Source: an uncultured Eubacterium sp.
GTDB taxonomy: Bacteria; Bacillota; Clostridia; Lachnospirales; Lachnospiraceae
Reading direction: 5' to 3'
DNA: 64,000 nt
Assembly (NCBI GenBank): GCA_910589665.1
Contig: CAJUTR010000005.1
Coordinates: forward strand, 62,001-126,000
Shown here piece after piece: positions 16,666 through 25,846 of the stretch (its first letter is position 1; every line of letters begins with the position of its first letter). A model generated the notes under the pieces. The model searched no databases and was not told where the DNA came from. It was given only the letters and a program-made list of their open reading frames with translations. Both the position numbers and the translations under genes were made by a program.

Positions 16666-17664
16666 TTATTCATTATATACCAACCTGCGCAAACTCCCCC
16701 GATCAAACGTATACTCCGGCGTTTCAAACGGATATTCCACCTCTTCCTCATAATACCATGGATCCTGTTCATGCCGTGGATTCTTCAATACATGAAACTC
16801 CTGCGCCGGCATATAGCCCTGTGCCAGAAGGAACGCCTTCGCCCCATCCTCCCGCTCGCACACATCCACGACCATCACGACATGGCCAGGACTCCCGCCT
16901 TTGATAAAAACATCCCCCACCCGGATATCCTCCCGCGCAATCTTTTTCGTCTCCCCTTCCATCGTCGCCGTACCGGAATAGGCAAAGACGAGCCGCAAAT
17001 ATTTTTTCAACGACTGATAGGAACCATCAGATGCCGACGACGGCACCCACTGCGCCGTATCGCCACTCACACGGATCGTATATCCCTGTCTCCATTTATT
17101 ATAATCCGCCTGAAAACCTCCTCCCAGCGAAAACGAAATCTTCTCAAACTGTTTCGTCTGCCAGAAAAATTCGGCATACACCCGCATGATCGAATCCGCA
17201 CACTGCTGAAGATCCTCATTTTCAATGGGAAGCCTGCATACAGCCGCATGCGCGGACTGGTTCCCCTTCCGGCTCCCATCAAATAAAAGAACGGGCTTGC
17301 CCGCCTTCTTGAGCGGATACTCCCGCAAAAAAGCTGTCAGGGTACCCTGTTCCCTTTTTTTCCGGCCATACCCATCCGGAACAAGAAACCGCTCCTCGAG
17401 CGTCTTCCCCGGCTCGTAAATCACACTCGCAGCTGTCGGCTCGGGAATCACACTCGTAGCTGTTGGCTCAGGAATCACACTCGCAGCCGTTGGCTCAGGC
17501 AACGATCCAGGATCGTCGACCTCCACCGCTCCCCTCTCACCGCATCCGCCACTCAATGCACAGACCGCCAAAAGCAGCATAAAACAAATCAGTCCCCTGC
17601 CCGGACATCTACACACGAAACGAAATCTCATATCCGCTCCCATGCCTTTTCTATTTCCTCCCAT
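16666..17664 (-). CDS. DUF4846 lipoprotein inside the polyamine operon
   Basis: Up to 332-aa exported lipoprotein. A basic hydrophobic N-terminus leads to a lipobox-like S-G-G-C; then a short proline-rich repeat (PEPTAASVI three times) and a globular domain from about residue 90 with GSRKGNQSAHAAVCRLPI, DLQQCADSIMRVYAEFFW and GDVFIKGGSPGHVVMVVDVC. These mark the DUF4846 family, whose biochemical role is not established. The exact start is unclear: ATG codons at 17664, 17643 and 17631 are all possible, the last with GGGAGCGGAT in front. It overlaps the end of potC by 14 bases and so belongs to the pot operon. Confidence 0.82.
   Translation of the reverse strand: MGGNRKGMGADMRFRFVCRCPGRGLICFMLLLAVCALSGGCGERGAVEVDDPGSLPEPTAASVIPEPTATSVIPEPTAASVIYEPGKTLEERFLVPDGYGRKKREQGTLTAFLREYPLKKAGKPVLLFDGSRKGNQSAHAAVCRLPIENEDLQQCADSIMRVYAEFFWQTKQFEKISFSLGGGFQADYNKWRQGYTIRVSGDTAQWVPSSASDGSYQSLKKYLRLVFAYSGTATMEGETKKIAREDIRVGDVFIKGGSPGHVVMVVDVCEREDGAKAFLLAQGYMPAQEFHVLKNPRHEQDPWYYEEEVEYPFETPEYTFDRGSLRRLVYNE
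17420..17500 (-). repeat. Three 27-bp coding repeats (PEPTAASVI)
   Basis: Units 17420-17446, 17447-17473 and 17474-17500 differ at a few positions and encode a nine-residue linker repeat in the DUF4846 lipoprotein. Length variation by slippage is likely. Confidence 0.85.
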
Positions 17665-18481
17665 CCTCTTCCCTCTCTTCCAATTGCCTCGTCCCGCGAC
17701 TTATCTTCCGGTCCGTCCTCCGGTTTACCAAAATGAGTATGACAAACACGACGACAAACATGATCGTCGATAGCGCATAGATCTCCGGCTTTATCCCCTT
17801 GCGCACCTCCGCGTAGATCTTCGTCGAAAGCGTATCAATCCCAACCCCCTTCGTAAAATGCGTAATCACAAAATCATCAAGCGACATCGTAAACGAGAGC
17901 AGAAACCCTGTCAGGATACCCGGCAGGATATCCGGAAAGATCACTTTCACAAACGCGTACTGACGCGAAGCCCCGAGATCGAGCGCCGCCTCGTACACGC
18001 TCTTGTTCATCTGCTTTAACTTCGGCAGCACACTCAAAACGACATAGGGAAGATTGAACGTAATGTGGGCGATCAGCACACTGCTGAACCCGAGCCGGTA
18101 ATTCAGCGCAAGAAACAAGAGCATGAGTGAGATCCCTGTGACAATATCCGCATTGAGCATCGGAATGTTCGTCACCGTCATCAACACGACGCGCGGCAGC
18201 CGCTTCATCCGGTTCATCGCAAACGCCGCAGCCGTACCGAGCAGCGTGGCAGCCAGCGCCGACACTAGCGCGATCAGCAGCGTCGTTCCCAGAGCGTCCA
18301 TGATCTCGCGGGAAGAGAACAGGCTCTCATACCATTTCAGGCTGAATCCACCCCATTTCCCGCGAAAACGGGACTCATTAAAGGAAAGTACGATCAATGT
18401 CACGATCGGGCCATATAAAAAGACAAAGATCAAGAATAAATATACCTTTCCACACGCTCCTGCAATCCTCTTTCCTACCAT
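17651..18481 (-). CDS. potC: Polyamine ABC transporter permease PotC
   Basis: 276-aa inner-membrane permease with about six transmembrane segments and the EAA loop (YEAALDLGASRQYAFVKVIF, then PDILPGILTGF) that docks on the ATPase. Pairs with PotB to form the channel. The ATG, preceded by GGGAGCGGCGAT, overlaps the end of potB by seven bases. Confidence 0.94.
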   Translation of the reverse strand: MVGKRIAGACGKVYLFLIFVFLYGPIVTLIVLSFNESRFRGKWGGFSLKWYESLFSSREIMDALGTTLLIALVSALAATLLGTAAAFAMNRMKRLPRVVLMTVTNIPMLNADIVTGISLMLLFLALNYRLGFSSVLIAHITFNLPYVVLSVLPKLKQMNKSVYEAALDLGASRQYAFVKVIFPDILPGILTGFLLSFTMSLDDFVITHFTKGVGIDTLSTKIYAEVRKGIKPEIYALSTIMFVVVFVILILVNRRTDRKISRGTRQLEEREEDGRK

Positions 18482-19302
18482 ATCGCCGCTCCCTCCCCAT
18501 CTTTATCATAATGGGACATCACAGCCATGCTCCCAAGTACGAGTACCATCAGGACAAGGGATAGGCCCGCCCCTTCATACCAGTTATTTGCCGTCGTAAA
18601 TTCCTGTTCAATGATGTTTCCGATCAGGTTAATCTTCGCCCCGCCCAAAAGGTTCGAAATAACAAACGTCGTCATCGCCGGTACAAAAACCATCGTAATC
18701 CCACTGACAATGCCCGGAAAAATCTGAGGCAGCGTGATATGCCACAGCGTCTGAAACCAGTTGGCCCCGAGATCCCTCGCCGCATCGAATGTATCCTGGT
18801 GGATCTTCACGAGGGAATTGTAGATCGGAAGCACCATAAACGGAAGATAGTTGTACACCATACCGAGTATGATCGCCCCCTCCGTATTGATCATATTCTG
18901 TCCCGGAAGGCCGAACATATGCAGGATCGTATTGATCACCCCCGTTTTTTCCAGCAATGACTGCCACGCGATCGTGCGCAGGAGAAAGTTCATCCACATC
19001 GGCAGAATAAATATGAAAATGATAAAACCGTTGCTGCTGACTTTTAAATTCCGGATCACCATAGACAGTGGCAGCGAAAGGACAAAACAAAGCAAGGTGC
19101 TTATGACCGAAAGCTTAACCGATAACAGCAGCGCTTTTGTATGCGCCGGAGAAGCAATACTCTGTATATGTTCCCATGTAAAACTCCCATCCCGGTCAGT
19201 AAACGCATAAAAACCAACGATAAAAAGCGGTACGACGACGAAGATCGCCATCCATACCGTATACGGATAAGAAAGACGCCGGACGTGCTTAGATCCGTTC
19301 AC
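18475..19302 (-). CDS. potB: Polyamine ABC transporter permease PotB
   Basis: About 275-aa permease with six transmembrane segments and an EAA loop ([20 protein letters not shown] followed by PQIFPGI). The frame is open from a TTG at 19308; a GTG at 19302 has GGAGG nine bases upstream and is the better start. It overlaps potA and potC at its two ends, typical of tight translational coupling. Confidence 0.94.
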   Translation of the reverse strand: MNGSKHVRRLSYPYTVWMAIFVVVPLFIVGFYAFTDRDGSFTWEHIQSIASPAHTKALLLSVKLSVISTLLCFVLSLPLSMVIRNLKVSSNGFIIFIFILPMWMNFLLRTIAWQSLLEKTGVINTILHMFGLPGQNMINTEGAIILGMVYNYLPFMVLPIYNSLVKIHQDTFDAARDLGANWFQTLWHITLPQIFPGIVSGITMVFVPAMTTFVISNLLGGAKINLIGNIIEQEFTTANNWYEGAGLSLVLMVLVLGSMAVMSHYDKDGEGAAIW

Positions 19303-20365
19303 GGGCAAACACCTCCTCCGCCTTGTTTTCCGGTTTTTTCATGATTTGGATATTAAATGGGTCCACCCAAAGGCCCACCTCTTTCCCGACTTCCGCGAGC
19401 CGGGTGCTCTGAACGAGCCACGTATAACCCTCATCCTCTATTTCCATCTCATAGTGCACTCCCTTAAAGACAAGGGAGATTACGCGTCCCCGGATCAGTC
19501 CCTTTTCTGGAGGTACCAAAATAAGATCCTCCGGACGTATGACAACATCCACCGGACGATTCTGCCCAAACCCGACATCCACGCACACGAACTCTTTCCC
19601 CAATATATTTACCAGCTTATCCCGCACCATCGTTGCCGGAATGATATTGCTCTCGCCGATAAAATCAGCAACAAACGCATTCTGAGGCTCATTGTAAATA
19701 TCTTCCGGCGAACCGATCTGCTGGATATAACCCTGGTTCATCACGACGATCGTATCCGACATCGTAAGAGCCTCCTCCTGATCATGTGTCACATACACAA
19801 ACGTGATACCAAGTTCCTCTTTCAGCCGGATCAGCTCATACTGCATATCCTGTCGTAGTTTTAAGTCGAGCGCGCCGAGCGGTTCATCAAGCAGCAGGAT
19901 GTTCGGCTCATTCACGATCGCCCTCGCGATCGCGATCCGCTGCTGCTGCCCGCCACTGAGTGAATCCGGGCAACGCTTTTCGTACCCCTCAAGATTCACA
20001 AGCTTTAGCGCGTATTTGATCTTATCCTTTATATATTGCTTCGATTTCTTTTTGATCTTTAATCCAAACGCGATATTTTCCTCAATGTTCATATGGGAAA
20101 AGAGCGCATATTTTTGAAATACCGTATTGATTGGCCGCTTATTCGCAGGCACTCTGGCAATATCCACGCCGTTCAAAAGCACCTGCCCCTCATCCGCGGT
20201 CTCAAACCCTCCCATAATACGAAGCGTCGTTGTCTTGCCACAGCCACTCGGCCCCAGCAAGGTAACAAACTCATTCTCATGAATATCTAGATTCATTTTA
20301 TCAAGAACGATTTGTCCGTCAAATGATTTGGTAATACCTTTTAGCTCAATACATTTTTCAGCCAT
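19289..20365 (-). CDS. potA: Polyamine ABC transporter ATPase PotA
   Basis: 358-aa ATP-binding subunit: Walker [10 protein letters not shown], signature [15 protein letters not shown], Walker [14 protein letters not shown] loop VTHDQEEAL, then a C-terminal TOBE-type domain ([16 protein letters not shown]). This CysA/PotA branch drives import. AGGAGGATTTGTT precedes the ATG. Only 60 bases separate it from GH115 upstream, with no T-tailed terminator, so read-through from the glucuronate genes is possible. Confidence 0.95.
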   Translation of the reverse strand: MAEKCIELKGITKSFDGQIVLDKMNLDIHENEFVTLLGPSGCGKTTTLRIMGGFETADEGQVLLNGVDIARVPANKRPINTVFQKYALFSHMNIEENIAFGLKIKKKSKQYIKDKIKYALKLVNLEGYEKRCPDSLSGGQQQRIAIARAIVNEPNILLLDEPLGALDLKLRQDMQYELIRLKEELGITFVYVTHDQEEALTMSDTIVVMNQGYIQQIGSPEDIYNEPQNAFVADFIGESNIIPATMVRDKLVNILGKEFVCVDVGFGQNRPVDVVIRPEDLILVPPEKGLIRGRVISLVFKGVHYEMEIEDEGYTWLVQSTRLAEVGKEVGLWVDPFNIQIMKKPENKAEEVFARERI

Positions 20366-20425
20366 AACAAATCCTCCTGTAATTCCGTCAGACTCTCGAA
20401 CCAGCGTGCGATACCGCGCACCGTC

Positions 20426-23305
20426 CTATGCCCGCGGATTCTCAACTGGACCGAGGTACGAATGCAAAAGCTCCCCCCGGTACAGCACAAGCCTCTGCAG
20501 TGCGAGTCCCGCCTCTACACCATAAAACCGGATTTCATTCACACCTGCATTCAGCCTGTGTTTTGTAATCCCGTAATGACAGTTATCCAAAACACCCTCC
20601 GTCCAAGTATGCGGACGGTTCGGGCCGCCGCCGATCCGGTAATCCTTCGCCAGGATCGTATCTCCCGTCACGACATCACCGCCTGCCACAGACACCGCGT
20701 ACCGCATCGTCCTTCCGTGTTCGAGATTATTTCCGGGCGACGTGATCACCTGAAGCGAGTACTCGCCGGCTTCCTTTACATAGACCGAATAGGTCAGACA
20801 TGGTGCGTTTCCGATCTCATCAAAGTTTGCTGTCGTGGGATACATTTTCATCGACGAATTCGTTTTACCGTAAGCAAAAAGTTCTGTAAACGCATACTCC
20901 CCATACGGGATATTATCTGAAAAATGCCCAGCTTCGATTGCCACGATGCCATCCCGCTCCACAAATGTCCCGACAGGCACATCATTTGGCGCTGCGGTAT
21001 ACAAAACAGAAACCTCTACCCGGTTACCGTTCTCCCCCGGCCTGCTCCCTGCTTCGTCCCGTTCACAACTGGTTTTCAAGACTGCTACCGTTCCTGAAAA
21101 ACTGTCCGTGCAGCTCGGATCGATCGACACTTCCACTGTCATAATCTCATCTCCGACCACGCCCGAAACTTCCCTGACAAGTATTCCATCCGAGGCCTGG
21201 ATCTCGAATCCAAACGGTTCGGAACCAGCATTCGCGATCTCGATTCCATACGTTTCTTTTCCCAATGATGTAAACTCTGGCAGACGAATCGATCCCTCTC
21301 CGGTAAACGCATCCGCTCCTTCCGCGTGCACGAGCATCCGACTTCCGCTTTCCGGCTGGATCCGTTCGGTTTCCGGAAAATGCCATCCCTCATCGTTCCA
21401 CGTCACAAAACATGCGTGGGCAGACATCATCATACCGTTCCACTTGCCCTCTGCCATTCCTTCGTTATAATATTTCGTCAACTCTTCATCACGACGGATC
21501 GCCTGCTCTACTTTTTCAGCATATCCGTTCGCCGCCGCAAGTCCGATTTTCGCGTACCAGTGATTTAAGGCAGCATACAGGCTCATAAGCTGCAGGTTCA
21601 TCCCCGCAACAGCCGGATAATAGACGACACTGTAAAACGTCGCCTCGCACTCTTTGGGAACGCGGCTCTTCACGTCTTCTACTTTCGCGATCACTGCCTC
21701 GCAGCGGGCGATCATTTTCTTTGTTTCATTAAAATGGGATACATGGTACACGTCCGCATTCATCGCCTCCGGTCGGCGCAGACCGTGGATCCTCGTATAT
21801 TCGCGCAAAATATCAGCAATGGTATGCTTTACCAACTCATCTCCAATATAAGAGCCAAACTGTTCCTCCACCCATCCGGCGAGGAACTCATCGGTCCGGT
21901 TCGGATGCTCCGTTCCCATCTTCTCGAAATCATACGCAAGCTCCATAAAATAGGACAATGGCAGCTCATTGGGGCGCACATCGCCTACATTGACGATCCA
22001 CAGATCCCGGATACCGTAATCATATGCCATCGACACCTGTTCCCACACTTTCGGAAGGGGAGTGGAATTCACCCACTCATAAGAAATCGGCGCGCCGTGG
22101 TAATCAAAATGATAATAAAGTCCCCAGCCTGCCTCACGGTCACGGATCTCTTCCGTCGGAAGCGTACGCACATTCCCGAAATTGTCATCCGACAAAAGCA
22201 GGATTACGTCATCCAGTCCATCCCAGGAGCGAAGACCTTCCACACCATCACCGCCATAGTAAAAACCTTCTACCTCTTTATAAAGAGCGAGCATCTTCGG
22301 CATGTCGTCGCAGCCTTTTTCCCGGATGATCTGTTTCTGATCGGTTATGATACGACGCAAAAGCTCCACATTTTCCTGGATCGTAGAGTCTGGCCCGAGC
22401 ATCATCGTATCGCGTTCCCCGCGCATACCGATCGTGATCATGTGCTTAAATTCCCTATCCCTCTCCACGCCATCTTCCCAATAACGGTACAATCCTTCGC
22501 CGTTCGTGTAGTAATTCCAGTCTTTCCCGTACCCTACATTGTTTTCGTCCGTTTTCACCTTATCCCACTCCTCACTGGCGCGCATGAGCGGCTCATGGTG
22601 GGACTGCCCGATCGTGATGCCGAGATCGGTTGCCAGCTTGATGATCGCCAGAGGATCTTCTGAACCGTCGAGCGGCAGAGAAGCCGACCACATCGCCGGC
22701 CAAAAATAATTTCCTTTTAAGCGAAGCAAAAGGTCAAACACTTTTTCATAAAAAAATTCATTAAAATCGCCAAATGTATTCATAACAAAATTTCCGAGCG
22801 AAGGCCACTCATCGTTCATAAAAAATCCACGGAACTTCACCGATGGCTCCTTCGAAAGGAACTCTATGCTCTCATCCAAAACAAGTTCTTTTTGTTTGGC
22901 CGGAGTAACATCCGCCCAGTACACCCAGGGGGACACCCCGATATGGCGTGAGATATGGTAAATGCCAAACAGCGTTGCGATCGTCTCCGTCCCACAGATC
23001 ACGAGTTTTTCCGTTCCCCTATAGGAAACAAGACGGATCAGGAACGACTCCCTTTTTCCTTTCAGGTCAGAGAGATCCAGCACTCCCTCTTCTTCCAGCC
23101 GGCCAATGAGCGGCGAACAGCCAAACGTTCCTATCAGGATCTGCGGCTCCCCGGTTACATCTTCTTCGAGTTTCATAGCGGCATCGGCGACAAGTTCCAC
23201 ATCTTTGATAAAGATGCGCGCCACATGCAAAAGTCCCTTACGATCAGCTGCCTCCTTATCAACATAGATACCGGCTGCCTTTCCTTTTACCAAATTAAAT
23301 GTCAT
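20426..23305 (-). CDS. GH115 xylan alpha-1,2-glucuronidase
   Basis: About 959-aa glycosidase expected to remove glucuronic or 4-O-methylglucuronic acid from xylan. The N-terminal alpha/beta domain leads into the barrel with PWVYWADVTP, KFRGFFMNDEWPSLGNF, LKGNYFWPAMWSASLP and WNDEGWHFPETERIQ, followed by a beta-rich C-terminal region. There is no signal peptide, so it acts inside the cell on imported aldouronic oligosaccharides. The ATG at 23305 (MTFNLVKGK) with AGGAAGAGT upstream is preferred over that at 23317. It overlaps or abuts uxaC, matching a glucuronate-release-and-use pathway. Confidence 0.93.
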   Translation of the reverse strand: MTFNLVKGKAAGIYVDKEAADRKGLLHVARIFIKDVELVADAAMKLEEDVTGEPQILIGTFGCSPLIGRLEEEGVLDLSDLKGKRESFLIRLVSYRGTEKLVICGTETIATLFGIYHISRHIGVSPWVYWADVTPAKQKELVLDESIEFLSKEPSVKFRGFFMNDEWPSLGNFVMNTFGDFNEFFYEKVFDLLLRLKGNYFWPAMWSASLPLDGSEDPLAIIKLATDLGITIGQSHHEPLMRASEEWDKVKTDENNVGYGKDWNYYTNGEGLYRYWEDGVERDREFKHMITIGMRGERDTMMLGPDSTIQENVELLRRIITDQKQIIREKGCDDMPKMLALYKEVEGFYYGGDGVEGLRSWDGLDDVILLLSDDNFGNVRTLPTEEIRDREAGWGLYYHFDYHGAPISYEWVNSTPLPKVWEQVSMAYDYGIRDLWIVNVGDVRPNELPLSYFMELAYDFEKMGTEHPNRTDEFLAGWVEEQFGSYIGDELVKHTIADILREYTRIHGLRRPEAMNADVYHVSHFNETKKMIARCEAVIAKVEDVKSRVPKECEATFYSVVYYPAVAGMNLQLMSLYAALNHWYAKIGLAAANGYAEKVEQAIRRDEELTKYYNEGMAEGKWNGMMMSAHACFVTWNDEGWHFPETERIQPESGSRMLVHAEGADAFTGEGSIRLPEFTSLGKETYGIEIANAGSEPFGFEIQASDGILVREVSGVVGDEIMTVEVSIDPSCTDSFSGTVAVLKTSCERDEAGSRPGENGNRVEVSVLYTAAPNDVPVGTFVERDGIVAIEAGHFSDNIPYGEYAFTELFAYGKTNSSMKMYPTTANFDEIGNAPCLTYSVYVKEAGEYSLQVITSPGNNLEHGRTMRYAVSVAGGDVVTGDTILAKDYRIGGGPNRPHTWTEGVLDNCHYGITKHRLNAGVNEIRFYGVEAGLALQRLVLYRGELLHSYLGPVENPRA

Positions 23306-23313
23306 ACTCTTCC

Positions 23314-24726
23314 TCATTTCTGCAAATCAAATCCAAAATATGTAACCGCGTTTCCATACGAAATATCTTTTACAAGACCACCTAACAGGTCATAGTCCTC
23401 GGGATATTCCCCATTCTCCACAAGATTCCCGAGAAAATCACACAAAATACGGCGGAAATACTCATGTCGAGGATAGGATACAAAACTCCTCGAATCTGTC
23501 AGCATACCGATAAAGTTCCCGAGAAGTCCCAAGCTCGCCAGCGATGTGATCTGTTCAGTCATACCGTGCTTGTGGTCATTAAACCACCAGGCCGAACCCT
23601 GCTGGATCTTACCGCGAATGCCATCCCCCTGGAAACAGCCGAGGATTGTACCGATCACGGCATTATCAGTCGGATTCAGGGAGTACAGGATCGTCTTCGG
23701 AAGTTCACCAGTGCGGCACAGCGCATTCAGGAAATCCGCCACTTCGGCCGTAAATCCTTTTTCATTGATACAGTCAATCCCGGCATTGGCTCCAGCAGAC
23801 TCGAATACCCTCTCGTTATTTTCCCTTTTCGCGCCATAGTGGAGCTGCATCGCTAAATCTCTCGCCGCATACTCTCGGCCGAAAAAGATCATCAGCATCG
23901 TCTTAAACTGCAAGATCTCTTCGTGTGTCAGTTCCTCCCCCGCCAGGCTTCGTTTCACCAAAAGTTCCATCTCTTCATCCGATACCGGACGGTATTCGGC
24001 ATCATCCAGTCCGTGGTCAGTGATCCGGCATCCATTTTCCACGAAATAATCGAGTCGTTTGACCAGCGCCCGTTTCATGGACGCAAAATCTGTGATCTTA
24101 ACTCCGCTCACCTCTGACAGCTTTTCCACATAGGCAGCAAATCCTTCTTTTTCAGGACACATGACCAGATCCGGCCTCCACGCCGGCAGCACCTGTACAT
24201 CAAATGTCTCATCCTCCCGCATCTGCTTGTGATAACGCAGGTCATCCACCGGATCATCCGTTGTGCAGACTAGTGTGACATGAGACATCCGGATCAGATT
24301 TCTCGCTGACATTTCTGGCAGCTGAAGTTTTTCATTGCAGGCATCATATATTTTCTTCCAATTCTTCCCACTTAACGGCTCGTAAATACCAAAATACCGC
24401 TGGAGCTCTAAATGGCACCAGTGGTACATCGGATTCCCTATCGCCCGTGGAAGCGCTTTGGCAAACGCATGAAATTTTTCTTCGTCTGGCACGTCCCCGG
24501 TTATATATCTCTCGTCGACACCATTTGAACGCATGATACGCCATTTGTAATGATCGCCGCCGAGCCACAGTTTTGTCATGTTTTGAAACCGCCTGTCCTC
24601 TGCGATCTCCCTCGGTTCCAAGTGACAGTGATAGTCAAGCACCGGCGTCGGTTCGGCAAATTCATGAAATAATTTCTTCGCCGTCTCCGTTGTCAACAAA
24701 AAATCCTGATCCATAAACCCTTTCAT
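23314..24726 (-). CDS. uxaC: Glucuronate isomerase (uronate isomerase)
   Basis: About 470-aa metal-dependent amidohydrolase-fold enzyme converting D-glucuronate to D-fructuronate. Motifs: LDYHCHLEPREIAEDRRF (metal-binding His pair), WLGGDHYKWRIMRSNGV, TDDPVDDLRYH, TDSRSFVSYPRHEYFRRI. The ATG at 24726 with GGAGAG upstream is preferred to the in-frame one at 24738. It is first in the uxaC-GH115 unit. The next pathway enzymes (uxuB, uxuA, kdgK, kdgA) are not in the window. Confidence 0.95.
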   Translation of the reverse strand: MKGFMDQDFLLTTETAKKLFHEFAEPTPVLDYHCHLEPREIAEDRRFQNMTKLWLGGDHYKWRIMRSNGVDERYITGDVPDEEKFHAFAKALPRAIGNPMYHWCHLELQRYFGIYEPLSGKNWKKIYDACNEKLQLPEMSARNLIRMSHVTLVCTTDDPVDDLRYHKQMREDETFDVQVLPAWRPDLVMCPEKEGFAAYVEKLSEVSGVKITDFASMKRALVKRLDYFVENGCRITDHGLDDAEYRPVSDEEMELLVKRSLAGEELTHEEILQFKTMLMIFFGREYAARDLAMQLHYGAKRENNERVFESAGANAGIDCINEKGFTAEVADFLNALCRTGELPKTILYSLNPTDNAVIGTILGCFQGDGIRGKIQQGSAWWFNDHKHGMTEQITSLASLGLLGNFIGMLTDSRSFVSYPRHEYFRRILCDFLGNLVENGEYPEDYDLLGGLVKDISYGNAVTYFGFDLQK

Positions 24727-24812
24727 TTCACTCTCCATTCCCGCGTATACATGATCGCGCGTAAACCGTATCTATCCTCATCCTCGTACAAACTCCCTGC
24801 ACTCCCCAAGTT

Positions 24813-24838
24813 GAGAGGCGGATCTTGCGCAGCCTCTC
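24813..24838. repeat. Inverted repeat upstream of uxaC
   Basis: GAGAGGC (24813-24819) and GCCTCTC (24832-24838) around a 12-base centre. T-rich sequence follows only on the plus strand, where no gene ends, so it is not an obvious terminator for the deacetylase gene; it could be an operator for the uxaC unit. Confidence 0.4.
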
Positions 24839-24899
24839 TTTATTTCCCTAGTTGCGGAGCATCTTACCGATAATTGCCACAGCGCTTTTTCGATATCAC

Positions 24900-25796
24900 C
24901 TATTTCGTCCCATCACAATAAGCCTTCCCTGCCTCCAGTTTTTTTCCATTCCTTGCGGCCAGTTCACTCACGGTCAGAACATCGTATCCCTGCTCCTGCA
25001 GCCACGGCACGACCTCTTTAATCGACTCCGCCGTCTCCGCATGTATATCGTGCATCAAGATAATATCTCCATCTTTCACTTCTTTTTTGACCTTTTTAAA
25101 TATTTTCTTCGCGTTTCTCGTTTTCCAGTCCAGCGTATCCAGACTCCAAAGGATCATCGGCTTTTTCATCCGTTTTCTCATGGTATCGCTGATGGCTCCG
25201 TACGGCGGGCGGAGATACTGGATCTCATAACCATTTGCCAGTTTGCTTACGATCCGGTCTGTCTTTTGGATCTGATCCCTCACTTTCGACCACGATATTT
25301 TATTTAGCTGCGGATGATCCCAGGAATGGCTTGCGATCTCACATCCTGCTTCCAATTCCATCTGAAGGATATCGCCATCCACGCGTGCCCGGCTTCCCAA
25401 AACAAAAAAAGTCGCATGGGCGCCGCAGCTTTTCAACACATCAAGAATCTTTCCCGTGTTTTCCCGAGAAGGGCCGTCGTCAAACGTAAGCGCTACTGCT
25501 TTCTCTCTCGGGGCTGCCGTCGGTTCCTGTGACACTTCCTGTGTCGGTTCCGGAAGTACATCCGCAGTCACTGCTTCCGCGGAAACAGCTGGTTCGGATG
25601 CCACGTCCTGCACGTCTCCGTTAGGATCCTGATCTGCCGAAACTGACTGATATTCTTTCACTTCTGAGTAAATCCTAAAACCGGTAAAGCCTACCACAAA
25701 CACGATCACTGCAATCAACGCGATACGCCATACCAAGATACGCCTTTGCACATTTCTCCGTCTTGATCTCCTCTGTAAATACTCATATCTGCTCAT
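24900..25796 (-). CDS. Membrane-anchored polysaccharide deacetylase (CE4)
   Basis: 298-aa enzyme with one N-terminal transmembrane anchor (about residues 24-44), a spacer of about 60 residues and a NodB/CE4 domain. All five motifs are seen: TFDDGP, the metal-binding HSWDHP, RPPYG, DTLDW and ILMHD. The usual substrate is N-acetylglucosamine in peptidoglycan or a related surface polymer, which can protect against lysozyme. It follows the ATPase genes of the exporter by about 50 bases and may belong to that operon. Confidence 0.92.
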   Translation of the reverse strand: MSRYEYLQRRSRRRNVQRRILVWRIALIAVIVFVVGFTGFRIYSEVKEYQSVSADQDPNGDVQDVASEPAVSAEAVTADVLPEPTQEVSQEPTAAPREKAVALTFDDGPSRENTGKILDVLKSCGAHATFFVLGSRARVDGDILQMELEAGCEIASHSWDHPQLNKISWSKVRDQIQKTDRIVSKLANGYEIQYLRPPYGAISDTMRKRMKKPMILWSLDTLDWKTRNAKKIFKKVKKEVKDGDIILMHDIHAETAESIKEVVPWLQEQGYDVLTVSELAARNGKKLEAGKAYCDGTK

Positions 25797-25846
25797 AATG
25801 ACCTCCCATATCGCTCACTATTGCTAACAATAGACCAATTGTACCA

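Noticed and set aside
16569..16772. Short frame between the DUF4846 gene and potD
   Set aside because: It overlaps the end of DUF4846 in another frame, has no clear ribosome binding site, and its end overlaps the potD promoter.
17420..17500. Three 27-bp repeats considered as a CRISPR-like array
   Set aside because: The repeats are directly adjacent with no spacers and are in frame with a lipoprotein linker.
21734..22663. 309-codon plus-strand frame opposite GH115
   Set aside because: Antisense to a conserved glycosidase, with no ribosome binding site and no recognisable domain.
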